A stretch of 64,000 nucleotides of DNA from Anopheles merus (taxonomy: Eukaryota; Arthropoda; Insecta; Diptera; Culicidae). Position numbers and translations under genes: made by a program. The notes under the pieces are model-generated. The model was not told where the DNA came from and did not search any database. It saw nothing but the letters and a program-made list of their open reading frames with translations. Below, piece by piece: positions 1-12,420 of this stretch. Each line of letters begins with the position of its first letter. The stretch's first letter is position 1. The stretch covers positions 21,564,389 to 21,628,388 of the forward strand of contig NC_054084.1 in assembly GCF_017562075.2 (NCBI RefSeq), written 5' to 3'.

Positions 1-3000
1 TTCGCGTTTCGTTGCGTTGGGGTACCGGATTTCTTTCTTTTTTTTTGACACCGGCCAACAACGACACGGTGGTGGATGTTTTAAAATATAAACACTACCA
101 AAAGTCACCCCAAATTCTCCGCACCTCGATGAAGTATTTGTGTACGGGGAGGGTTGTTTCTAACGAAACCAGACCAGCTAAGAGCTCCGGGTTTAACGAC
201 ATTGATTCGTTGATTCGATCCATCCAATTCACGGTCCCTTTGGCTTGTGCTGGGAATCAACCCTTCTTTGCCACACAGCAGCAGCCCTGCATTGTGCGTC
301 AGTTGGTGTCCTTTTTTGTGTCGGGCTAGTTATCGACATCTACTAGGAGGCTGAACGTGTTCCATGCAACACATCCATATCGTGTGTGATGTACGTTCGT
401 TCGTTCGTTCACTCGTTTGGAAGGCGTTGTAAAAAGCCTTCCTGCTTCGGTCGCTTCACACACCCGCTTTTCAACCTCGCATCGCACCGATTCCATCTTT
501 CCACAGAGCTGTTTTCCACCATTTTCATCCAACGGCACCTAAAGTGAGCACTAACGCTCCGTTTACTCGTTCGCTTTTTAGTTAGCGCCTATCTACGGTT
601 GGTGCTATTTTCGAATCGTTAAAACGTAACGCCGGGAACCAGCACAGCGGTGGGCAGTGTGGAAGGGTTACACACTGACACATACACCACAACACACTCG
701 GACACACAACCAGCTCGTTCACGACACTTGGGGCAGCTTTCCATGTAGTTTATGCCTATTTATCGGACCGTACAGCACCGCACAAGCATCAGAAAAGTAC
801 AAAAAAAAACTCCCAGAGTGATTACCTTTTCCAGCGAACTCCGGCTGGAGGATTCTCTTTTTATTCTATTATGCTCCCGCAAAGCCCCGGGTTATTAATA
901 GCATCTTACACCACGGCGGACACGAATCCACCGTCAGGTCCATCGGTGCGCGATGTGCCCTTGCCCGTGTCGCTCAGTCCCATGGGCGATAGTGGGGACC
1001 AACGACACATTGCCGGCCATCAGCCTGATAATGGGACAGAATCCAACCGTGTGTCGTGTGAAAAACGGGAACGAAATTAAATAAGGAAAAATATGATACA
1101 CGTCCGTTCGGTGAGGGGGCTGAGTTTTGCTCGTTACTTAAAGGTGCCTGCGCTACCAGCTGCTAGGTCATTGGGCGACTCTTGCGACAGTCGCTGGTCG
1201 CTGTCTTTGGTACGTTTGACCAGCCACAAAGCCTCACAGCCTCTGGAAGCGCTAATCTCAACGTACATAAAGAGAAAACCTACCCGCTGTGCGCTGCGAA
1301 AGACGCCTGGTGAAAATGTTAGCGTTAGCTCCAAAATGCTTTGATGAAGAAGCGTTTGTTTAAGCGCAAGAGACTTTTGTGAGAGGAAAATCAGCACCAC
1401 GGTAAATCGTAGTCCGTTGGTTGCAGAGCAGCGGTTGGAAGATTGAGGAGCGCATTTTTTTTATTGAGGATGATTTGATTATTTTCGCTTTAACGATCAC
1501 TTTCTGAAGCTATCCTAGAGAATACCTCAAGGAATTTGTTGTGCTAGAAAAAAGGCATACACAGAGAGTGATTTGTTTGAAGGAATATCGAAGGAATCCT
1601 TTCCAGGAAGCGATTTATTTTTAAATTGCTTCTATATTGAACTACCTTTAATATTTCTTGTTTTTTTTTAAAACCTATATAAAGTATGATTATTAAATTA
1701 AAAGTATCTTTGTTCATCCATAAAATTAAAACTTACTTTAATTTTAATATGAAAATGATCGATTTTCAATCACAATGTTTTACCCAACTTTATTTTCTTA
1801 TCATTTTATCATAACGTAATTTGTTAAACTTAACATATATTTTTCGATAGTTACCAACAACATAAGTTTTTATTTTTATGCACAAATCTAACACCAATTG
1901 AATTTTTAAAGCGCAACAATATCGCAATCATTAATTTCTGTTTATTAATATTCATATTAATATTGACAATACTGAATCGTTTGAAATATTTAGTATACAT
2001 ACATTGAAACAAAATGCTAAAAATAATTTAAAACATTTTAAGCAAGAAAAAGATATCCCTTTCTATCATAACTCTTCATTCTGCAATGAAAACTGATGCT
2101 TTTGAAGTTCGTGTTCGAGTGCTACGTTCATTCATTCTCGCGTCCGTGCAGCTCGAAGCCGAATGTCAGCGAGTTTTCGCCGCAAAGGCAGTCAGCCAGC
2201 AACCGTCATCAAGCTCGGTCAACAGCATACACCATTGTTTACACGTCTGGCTAGCATTGCTCATCATCATCATCATCATCCTCACCGCATCAACACCGCT
2301 CCGCATTTTGATTAACGCAGTGTAAACGCGCAGGGCAAAAATAGAGATCCGCTTCCACATACCGCTGATTACTGGTTTTTGTTACACTTTTTAAACCCTT
2401 TCACTTCTATCCGGTTCCGTTAAATGGCATTCAATTCCGCGGTGCGAATTAAGGAATCATTCTTTTTACGATGCCTCTACCGTAAACTAACACCATCTCT
2501 GCTTCCAATCCATCATCTAGCACGATGCGCGAAGCGTATTGAGGAACGTGCTGCCGTTCAGCCTTCAAATTAGCAGCAACTTGTTCGTACCTCACGAAGG
2601 CAACCTATTCGAGCAATTGCTTACACCTGCAGACTACCTGGTTCAGGTCCAGGCTGCGCCAAAAAATAACAAACGCTTCCCACGAAGGCTCACTGACAAT
2701 GAGTCAAATAAAATCCGCGCATCCAATAACGCACGCACACACGAATTGGTCGTTATTTACGTTCCGCAACCGCAGTACCGGAATCGAAACGATTCACTGC
2801 AGTGCGTAGTGGGTGCGATTTGTGTAGCAGATTTGTACACCCTCCCACAGGCATCCCACGGCGCTGGAAGGGAGTGCCTGCAGTGCTCTGCAACCCACCG
2901 CCGCCTATGTATACGCTTCGACACAAAGTCACAAAGCCCCGTACGGCTCACTCTTTACACGTGTGAATTGATCCTCTGCAGGGAAGACGTAATGACCCTG

Positions 3001-4730
3001 GTCAGATCTCGCACAGCGAATGTTTATGAAACCGTCCCTCGGAAGCAGAGTATTGCGCCCGGGCTGGGATTGCGTTCGCTTTGGGAATGCTCGTAAAAAC
3101 GCATCTTTTACGTTCGCGGGACGGGACGATGATCGTAAAAATATGAAATAAAGGTAAATAAACGATGATATAAAGCGAGGGAGGGCAAAGCAAATTGTTA
3201 CGGCTAGCAAACGACGGGCCCTAAGCTGGCGCGATTTTTGCCTTTGATGTGGATTAGAGCGTGAACAAAATCCGGCGATTGAGATGTAACATCGATTTTG
3301 CATTGGTTTTTCAGTATTTTGGGACGGCTGTTTTGCTGCATATTAAATTCCGCTTGCACCTTTATAATGAGCTCGTTTAATTCACTAAACGAGAGCTTCA
3401 AATTACAGTGAAATTCTTACACACTTGTTCAGCAACAGTTCATTACGTGTAAGGGCTCTGTTTACAGCGTAACTAGCTGCTAATTGAAGTTGCAGATCGA
3501 ACCGAACGGGCGTACAGCTCAGCGTACATTCTCTTTCGCCTCATTACACCAATACCAAACGCACAAGTAACTGGTTGTAATGGTAAAGGAATTCACACAA
3601 CAGCTCCTCCGTCCGCTACAGCTCGGTGGGATGGATGGAAAAAGGGGGAAAACCCCTATTGCAAAGCAGTGCCAATCACGAACCTGGTACGGGCCTCCAT
3701 CAAACGCAAACGGCCAGTTGCAAACAGTCCGACTTGAAAAGTCAATCGACCAACAAATTATGCCATCAAAACAAAAGGCAACTCCGCTTTACTGCAGCTT
3801 ACTGCGGCAACAGGCCACTTTGGACAAACAAACACCACGTCCACCGGCCGGCCGGTTCCTGGAGGTTGCCGTTTTATTTAAATGTTTAGGGAAAAGTAAC
3901 TTGAATGAACTTAGCCGTAGCCTGTCCCGCATTTCTCATTGCTCCGCTCCTCGCACCATGCGCCCTCACCGTTCCCTCCCTAAGGTGTAGCAGAATTGAA
4001 TCGTAATTAACTGCCATTTTGAGGGAAAATTGAATTCGCAACAAAAATAAACATGCAAACGCGGTCCATCCATCGGTGTGTGCGTGTGTGTCTGTGTGGG
4101 CTACCGTTTGCGATGTCGAGGCGGGTGTCGGACCAGAATTAATCTTACGCTTCGCTTAGCTGCCGGTACCGACCGAAGGGGACATGTTGGTTTGTTTTTT
4201 TTGTTCCATCCCCATTTTCCCCAAAATGGCGTTTAAGACCCTTGGTTGGGGCTGGAGATTGGAAAGCGATAGTAACATTCCAGTGCTGGCTTATCGATCG
4301 ATCCGTATGGTTTTTGGGGAGCCCGAGTTGACAGACAGTGGTATGAGTTTGATGATGGAAAATCAGTACACAATAAGGGTGCTTTAAAAATTAATGCCAT
4401 TTAATTGCTACTGGGAAATGGGGCTCGAATCGAAGGGTTGCGTAATGGAATGGTAGGATGGATGGGCTTCGTTACAGTCGAGTCATCAAATTATATTATT
4501 CGATTGTAATGTAATTTATAGTCGATACCACTGAGATTTGGTTCTATGTGCCATAAAAGTAAAACTTGCTGAACTATTTTGTAGCGCTTTTTTACTATTG
4601 AGGAAAAATATAAATTAATGAAAAGTTATTTTTATATTCAATTAAAATCAATGAAAAGAAAAATTTGAATAAAAGTATAAAATAATTGCTTTAAATTATT
4701 TAAAACTAACATTGCCTCATTGCTGATATT
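1..4730. other. non-coding sequence, no gene supported
   Basis: The first 1.4 kb is GC-moderate, with a (TTCG)n run at 394-410. The region 1500-2080 is strongly AT-rich. A 185-codon frame at 2539-3096 has no ATG start, no recognisable domain and no splice context, and I treat it as chance. The remainder shows simple repeats only. Confidence 0.6.
2261..2281. repeat. (CAT)n microsatellite
   Basis: Seven ATC units. Similar (CAT)n runs occur at 14782-14801 and 61258-61276. Confidence 0.85.
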
Positions 4731-5230
4731 GGGGCCCTTTCCGTTTTAAGTTTGTAGGCTGAAATTTCAGTCTGCCAGCTGTTTGCATTGTATAGCAGTT
4801 TTCGAGCAGCTATCACAGTCGGTATAATAAACAGGTGGGCTTATCCCAAGCTGTGTGAATTTAGAAGGTTTATTTTTATCGCTTCTATTTCTGGATGTAA
4901 ATTTTAAGAGTATTTTTTGTAGCCTCCAGAAAGCTTTTTTGAGCAAAAGTTTTCACCCGTTCTGTCAAAAAGTGATATTAAATTTTTATATAAAAATGCA
5001 CCTTTGGTAAAATCTTTTTGATGCACCTTGGGATAAATGTACACATCACCTTGTTTTGCTATTTTTGCGACTAGGTACTCGAATCTAATTCTAGGTTTAA
5101 GGCTTGAATAATCTAGACTGAAAATTGCAGGCTAGTTTTGTGTGTGGATTTTTATGGAGTGTTTAAATGATTTCAGCCTCCAACTGTCAAACATACCATA
5201 CAAAAGCTGACTAGAATCGTGAAAGGCTCC
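4731..5230. mobile_element. MITE, about 500 bp, 3-bp target duplication
   Basis: The left end GGGGCCCTTTCC and the reverse complement of the right end, GGAGCCTTTCAC, form a short imperfect terminal inverted repeat. The motif AGGCTGAAAT occurs near both ends in inverted orientation. ATT flanks both sides (4728-4730 and 5231-5233). The inside is AT-rich with no coding capacity. Anopheline genomes contain MITE families with 3-bp duplications, and G/C-starting ends with 3-bp duplications are typical of Harbinger/PIF-like elements, though the usual duplication is TTA/TAA. Family assignment is an inference. Confidence 0.5.
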
Positions 5231-5358
5231 ATTAATGGATTAGCATTAAATTTCTACAAACACATTTTCATTTCTTGAGTGAATTGTAATAAAATACCGT
5301 ACTTTAGTGTGTATAACAATCCCCTTTTAGGTAAAAAATAATCAAAATCAGACTAAGA

Positions 5359-5851
5359 GGGTCGTTACACATGGGTAGCATTTCTCTATTACACTTGAGT
5401 CGTTAATACACATTTAGTAATTCGATTACATACAACGATACTCTGGTGTATCGGTATCCACAAAGATAATAATAAGAAAAGAAAGGGATGTGACCAAGGA
5501 AAGACATAAGAAAAGATACAGTTTTAGAAAGTGAGGAAGAAATTGACCTAATTGGTTGTTTAAATTGATTATTCCAATTCACAAAAAGCAACCACTTAAG
5601 CCTGAGCAACTCAAAAAGTAAACATGCTAAGAAAACAATAAAAAATACGAAGGTAATTTGATGTCCTTCCATTTGCTTGTACTAGAATCACGAAAAGAAA
5701 AACAAATTTGATCTGAATCCAATTGGTAGTATTCACAAAGTTTTTGCAGAGTTTTGAATTTTTTAAAATAAAAAAAATGTTTATATAAGAAAAAATAAGC
5801 AAAGAAAAGATAAGAACATTTTGACTTATTTAAAAAAGGGGTCGTTACACA
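5359..5851. repeat. pair of 13-bp direct repeats bounding an AT-rich block
   Basis: GGGTCGTTACACA occurs at 5359-5371 and again in the same orientation at 5839-5851. The intervening 467 bp is A-rich on this strand and has no convincing reading frame. The repeats could be remnants of two copies of the same element end or a very short duplication. No inverted copy was seen, so a simple TIR element is not supported. Confidence 0.35.
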
Positions 5852-8110
5852 CCCTAAAATAAGGTCATTTAGAAAAATAATAACGTACATAAAGCATGGC
5901 TTTACTAGGCCTTTACATGCTTCTTAATAATTGCTTATATTCTTCAGCTCGCTCATCGCTGCAATATTATAACAAATTTTTCAAAAGCCATTTTCAATTC
6001 TAACCATTGAACTGTCAAAATATTTAATGTACTAAGTATACAAATAAATGAACAATGTATTTTATACACTTCGCAAACAGTTTAATGTGTTCAGAACAAA
6101 TCACCTGGATTAAGTAAAATGTTTACATTTCCAACTAAAACTACATTTACGATTCATTCCTATCAAATTACCCATGCTTCACTTAGTACAACATCCTCGA
6201 AGTACTTTAATGTTTAATGAATCAAATAAAAAAAACAGCTAATTATCAATTTGTTACTCAAAATTGAAGCAGCACATAGTAATTAAAATTAAAAACACAT
6301 TTCCACTCCTAACCATCAACTACACCTCATTTTGATACCATTTAATCCCAGAGCCTGTTCCAGATGTTTTCTTATATCAGACGTACCAGACGTATAAAAA
6401 TCCAAATTAAAAACTCAACAACCAAACATGGTTTTCAGAACTACAGCGAATTTGTAAGGAAATATCCTTCAAAACAAAAATTGCTCAAACAACCACCAAA
6501 TGAGATGTCGATTGACGCAAGCGGGTTGTTTGATCGACCATCGGGAAGGTTTTTTTTCCAAAGCCAAAGGTGTACGTACCATCTGTTTCACCGCGATCTG
6601 GAGGCGACTGGCTTGACGCGTTACCTCCACTCTGCCTGCCATCCCGTCAATTGCCGATTCACGATTCGTTTATTTTCCCAAAGCCCCAAATAGATCACCG
6701 TGCTTAAAACCTTAAACCACACCGGCGGAAAACATCAACAAAAACAACAACATCGATCGATTTTGGCTGAACGCGCGCTGAAATTGAATCGATTTTCACT
6801 TTGATTAACATCACAGCATGTGATTTCCGTTTCGATCCGAGAGTCGTTTGCATCCTGATCGGGCGGCCGCTTGCGCCCCATGTGCCCTGCCGGCGCGCAC
6901 AATGGGGTGTTTTGGCTTACCGTAAACGGGGGAAAACGACACACACACACACTCAACCACGGGCACCGACACTCACAGAGTCAGATTCTCAAAACATCCA
7001 TAAAATAGAAGAATGGCCATGGCTGTATCACCAACAAAACAGGGGGGGAAAAAGAAGTAAAATGAAACGAACCACATTCAGCAGGAACCGAACTCAGGTT
7101 CGTGCTTCGTTCTGACAGCATATTCCAGCGAGCTGCGTCATTGATGGCATTTGTAAACAAACGTGTCGCTCTGGGTAGACTGACGGAACGGGTCGGGTTC
7201 GGTTTTGGGTAGGGATGCAGGAAGAACGGAACTCGTTTGCTCCACTCCACCCTCTTTAGCCTTTGTTTTGGCACCATGATCAACAACAAAAAAAGGTGCG
7301 TGCAAATGATGGGCTCAACACGCTTGTCCACGGTTCCATGTCTCGTTCACAGTTCATTCAGCTGTTGAACGCTCTTCAGTGGCCATCTTCGTGCGTTGCG
7401 GTGGAGGAGGAAGCGCGTGCACATCCCCGTTTCGCACAACCTAATTCTATCCCTTGCAAACAACTCTAGGTAAACAGACACTTTCCTTAAGTTAAACGCC
7501 ACCAGCCCACCGCACGAAGGTGCTTCGAGTTCGATTCCTTGCCCTTGCCCTTCCCAAATGACGTCATGCACACGTGTCGCCATGCACAGGGCCCAAACTC
7601 CCAGTATAATCCACGAAAATATCGCTCTCTTATTGTCTTTTTCTCACTTTTGCATTGTTTTTCTATTCTCTTGTTGTTTCGAAGCAACCGATTCGGCGAA
7701 CCATCATCGGCCGAAGTGACTGCAGCCAAAACCATACCTTAATTTTGCCCTTAAAGTAGAGCGGGCCGGAAAAAGAATATTAGCAGCGAGTGCCTTAAGC
7801 TTTCCGTGGCTGCGACCAGCAAAAACACGCCGTCCATTCACACATAAACACACCCACAGCGACAATGATCCCATTACCCCAGAACCGATAGGACGGCCTG
7901 CCCGGTAGATGTAGACGGATTTCCAATTTATTACAATTAGCTAAGCCATTTGGCGCTGGCAGTGAAGGTGTTTGTTTGTTCAAACCCGTCCAGAACCGGA
8001 GTCGTACCGGACGGTACGAAAATGCCAGAAACTGTTCAGGCCATGCTGGTGGATGTATGTGTGTTGGAGGATTTTTGACAATTAAGGTAAGCCCTTGGTC
8101 CTGGCCGGTG

Positions 8111-8136
8111 GGTTGGTTGGTTGGTTGGTTGGTTGG
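8111..8136. repeat. (GGTT)n microsatellite
   Basis: This is an uninterrupted tetranucleotide run of about six and a half units. It lies just downstream of a donor-like AAG|GTAAGC at 8086/8087. Confidence 0.9.
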
Positions 8137-11100
8137 ATTCGTTTAATTTTCTTTCGCCGTTAGTTGCCGCCGTTAATTAGCAGCATGCTTTATGCTGCCG
8201 GCAAACGAAGGGCCACACGGTTTACGGTCGGGAAGGGTGTTTAGCTGTGTAGGAGAAATGGTCCCGAACGAGAGAGTACTCTCCGTTGCATGCAACAAAA
8301 TCATTCGAATGGTTTAATGCTTTCTTCAAAGGTTAATTGACTGCGTAGCTTTTGTTTGGTTGTGAGGCAAGGTAAACCAAGGTTGAACAGAACCATAACA
8401 GAAAGGCACCAACAAACCATCAATCAATAGTTTCTCTTTTACTGTAGCGTTGTGCTAGAGGTTTGCAGGTTGTGTTTTTATGTTTGCTTCACCTCTCATC
8501 GATCTGCTTTTATTTATTTCGATTCAACTTCAATACTCGAACGGAGATCATAAAACTATGATAAACTTTAGTAGTTCATTGTTTTTACTTCATGTTTTGT
8601 TTAAAATTATTAATAACTAACTTTTAGTAGTTTTTCTAAAATCATTTATTCGGTTACTCAGAAGGTCCAATTTTTTAATGTTGTTATACAACAATCTGTT
8701 ATACACCAATGTTCCATATTTTATCATTGCATTTTAATTAACATTTATTTTTCTCCGCTATGATCAACTTCTCCTATTTTCATGAGTGTTTTATAAAATT
8801 TATACGATCATAAAAAAATCAAAAAATCTTACCTAAAAGTTGTGAACAAGAACGTTTGATAAAGTTTATCTTTAATTTGTTAGTAAATGCTCCACATCAC
8901 ACAAACAACGATACTTAAGGTATAACAATAACACCATTAATTCACTAAAATGTCAAATATTATAGAATATCCGTGAATATCCGCACAATACACATTTAAT
9001 AGCACTTCAATTATTGAATAGATTTACTTCAACGTTGCATTTTCCCTTCGAACAAACGTTGAAGCCTTATTGTCCTTCGCACGCAAAAATGTGCAACATT
9101 ACCACCAACACCATCCCGTGTTGAGGTAATTAAAATTTACCTGTTCCGTTCTATCCCCATTAAAACAATGCCACGGTATTAATCTGTCTGCCGTTCGGCT
9201 CAAAACACACATCATTATTATTCCCGCAAGTCAGCTCGTCAGCAGCACCGTAAGCCGCTGGCTTCGGAAAATGAGCGCACAATTAATGCACGCCAAAGTG
9301 TGCTGTTGTGCTCGTTATGAAGCGTAAGCGCTTTTTTTTTTTTGGGTAAAAACATAATTACAGACCATTCATTAAATTCCTGCGAAGCCGTTCAAATACT
9401 ATCAGCTTACAGGGTTGGCTTTCATTTCGATTACATTCCTGGTGAGGTGAAAGTTACACATCTGCTTCGTGTATGGGTATCAGCTTTAATGCGAGTAATA
9501 CTCGCACGCAGCAGCTCAGACACACTTTGGCAATTAAATCTTCCAATCAACGCTACCGGGGTGAAAATTGAGTCGTTCATCATGAATTCATCGGCAATAG
9601 TGGTACACCGTCACGAACATGACATTGGGGCCACACGCACACACACAACTAAACAACTGCGTAACTGCGGCTGCTACCAACACCCGAACGCAACAAAGCA
9701 TGTATGAATAATTTCGACCGTTCGTGTTACAAACGAAATTGAACAAATCCCACTTTTTTTTTGGATGGGGGGAGTTGGACCCTTCCCTAAAGGGTAACAT
9801 GTTTTCGTCGATGTAGAGTTATGCTTTTTTGCCTCCCTCTCTTCTGCCATAACTTTCATACTCCGCTTTACACGCTGTCGCACACATTCCAAAACAAGTG
9901 GACACAGGAAAAAGTGGAAAGTTTTGCTCCCCTAACCCAGCCCATGATAAATGACAGTTTGAAGCAGTATGGGAAGTAATAGTGGTACAACACACACACA
10001 CACACACCCACGTATACACCTGTGATGGAGCTGGGCTGTCACAGCCTGCCAGAATAATGGTAACCAAATCTTGAGAAGGGTCTTAATTTGGCTAAACATG
10101 TCACGGTGCCAGTGAATTAATGTTCGGGTTGGGTGAAATCAATATCCTTTTTGGGAGGGAGCCTCGAGAGAGTATTTTTGGGGAAAAGTAGTGGAACAAA
10201 AATAACAAGTAAAATATGGGAAAAAGTCTCAGGCAATAGTTGATTGGATACCTGCCAAGGGTTAAGAATATGGCTCCCCCTCGAACTTGGATAGTAATTT
10301 ATTCATGAGCAATTTTTACACAGTGTTACACAGTGGCATGTCGAGGAATTGTTAGGGGTGAGATTAAGTCTGGTCATGAAAAATGTATACCCAATCATTA
10401 CACCATTCTGATAGACCCGCTGAAAGGGCACAAAATAAGAAAGCTTTGTTAATTTTCAATGTATTCTATGTTACATACAAACAAGGTTACTGTAATGTTT
10501 GATTCTTAAAAAATGAGGAAAAAATCGGCTATATATCTTTATATGTTCATTATCACACATTATCAGTTTTTTACCTCATTTATCATACATAAAACCCCAA
10601 ACGAACAAAAGAACCACTCTCGCGCATGTACTTCCTGTACCGGACACGACGATGGAAATAAATTTCCACTTAATTGGAGCGTTGATGGTAAACTGAAGTG
10701 TGAAGTAATTTGCTCCCAATCTGCTTCGCTACGACCTGCGTGCAACGGCACAACTTACAACCCGTACTGCCCGTACTACTTTACAAACTTCATACTTTAT
10801 ATCCCTGAACGATTGTGTACCGGCACTGGTTGAGCAGTTTGTGGTTTGGTTTTTCTGTGTGGGAAATCCACCCAACGCAGCCTCTCTTTGAGCGGTAAGC
10901 GAAAGCGTGGCGTGGTGCAGTGAATATAAAATCCATCGCATGTTTACAGATTGCGCGATAAATATTTATCCAGCCGATTTGCTGCACCGGAAGATGCAGC
11001 GCGAATGATAAACGGTTTGAATGTTTTACGCTACGGTTGAAAGCGTTCATTGTTTCAGCGTTATTTGCGTTGTTCGGGAGGAGGGAATAATGTTATGGTT

Positions 11101-12403
11101 TGCTTTTTTTATTTGCGCTTTATTTGAGGCGTGTTATGATGAAGCTACGATTAAAATTAACAATTTCCTGAAGATATTCCTAAATACATGTTTGATTTGA
11201 TGATACACATCCTACTAGAGAAAGAGTAGAACGTTTGCAGAATTATCATAAAAACCATGTGCGAATTCGAAATCATTCTCAGAAGTAAAACAATCTTTTG
11301 ATGTTAAGTATTTAATATTCTTAACAGGTTTTCATATGAACTTACGAGAAAATGTTAATGTCTACTGTCTTTGATGACACAAAAGCTCAAATTCTCTTTA
11401 AAGAGCCACATTTTCATCTACTTCGTAAAAAAAATAATGGGAGGATTTGAGCACTTGCCACGAGGAAAATGATTATCCAATACCAACAAAGCAGATTTCC
11501 CGAACCTTATTGACGGTTGACAAACAGTGTCTTTGAGATGAAAGTGAAAGGATTTTTTAGAAATGGTGATTAACTTCCACATTCTCAGAACCATAAAGGA
11601 ATGCCACATAAAACCATGTATTTATTTCAATTTATAGTGCCAACATAAAGATGGCTGAAACAATCACCATCTCTAGTCTCAAACATTGCCATAGCTCAAA
11701 ATAGTGGATCAAATAGATGCTATATGGACTTTTCGTGTTTCCCTGCAGCATTTTAGCAGTAAGCTGTTCAACAAACGGTCGTGTTTTGCTCTTACCTACA
11801 GCTAATCGAGCCCTCGATGTGGCTGACCCAACTCAAATAAACTTGCACGTTCACCAGTACTTGTGAGAAAGAAAAAGAACCTTTCTAATGCCATCACCTT
11901 GCTTCTTCCCTAAACTTCCCTTCCAAGTGCTAGAACAGGGCCATTCGTAAGCAACAGGTCCATGTATGGTGCGTTATTTTTTGTAGACGTGCCTCCAAAG
12001 CACTCCCAGCACACTAGACAACTGGCGAGAGGCAAACAAATACCGCCGCCGACAGCCTTCCGGAAGAATGTTACGCCAGAGTGAAAAACAAAAAAGCCCC
12101 ACCGTCAAGGGCGAGGAGTGTTTTTTAAGCACGGGAAACGGAGCAACGGGTAAATAGAGAACACACTTTTTATCGAGCTGCCAAGCAAGCGAGCATGGGA
12201 CGAAAAGAGCGAGAAGGCAAGATCGCATTGTCCGTCCCTGGCGGCGATGCCTTGTTGAACAACGCTGTCGACAAGTGAGCCGGCCCAAGTGTTCAATGAA
12301 TTTCTTCCGGCGTACGAACATCAGTCTCCGTGTAAGCAAGCTTACCGACTGACAGAAAGCATCGACTCACCGATCGTTGGACGGGGTTTCCCCCTTTTTT
12401 TGA

Positions 12404-12420
12404 GTGTGTGTGTGTGTGTG
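12404..12420. repeat. (GT)n microsatellite
   Basis: A short GT dinucleotide run follows a T tract. It creates artificial Cys/Val reading frames on both strands. Confidence 0.85.

Noticed and set aside
2539..3096. 185-codon plus-strand frame
   Set aside because: It starts at TTG, has no domain, no GC3 bias typical of the real exons and no splice context.
4184..4387. Frame ending ENQYTI, superficially like the end of exon A
   Set aside because: It has no proper GT donor in phase 1 at that point (only GGTGCT follows), so the resemblance is coincidental.
7520..7545. B-box-like GAGTTCGATTCC
   Set aside because: No A box or cloverleaf pairing at the right distance.
8820..8860. Minus-strand AACTTTTAG|GTAAGA resembling a ratchet site
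   Set aside because: There is no minus-strand exon to serve, and the pyrimidine tract is broken. It shows that such motifs can arise by chance, so the plus-strand candidates are not given high confidence.
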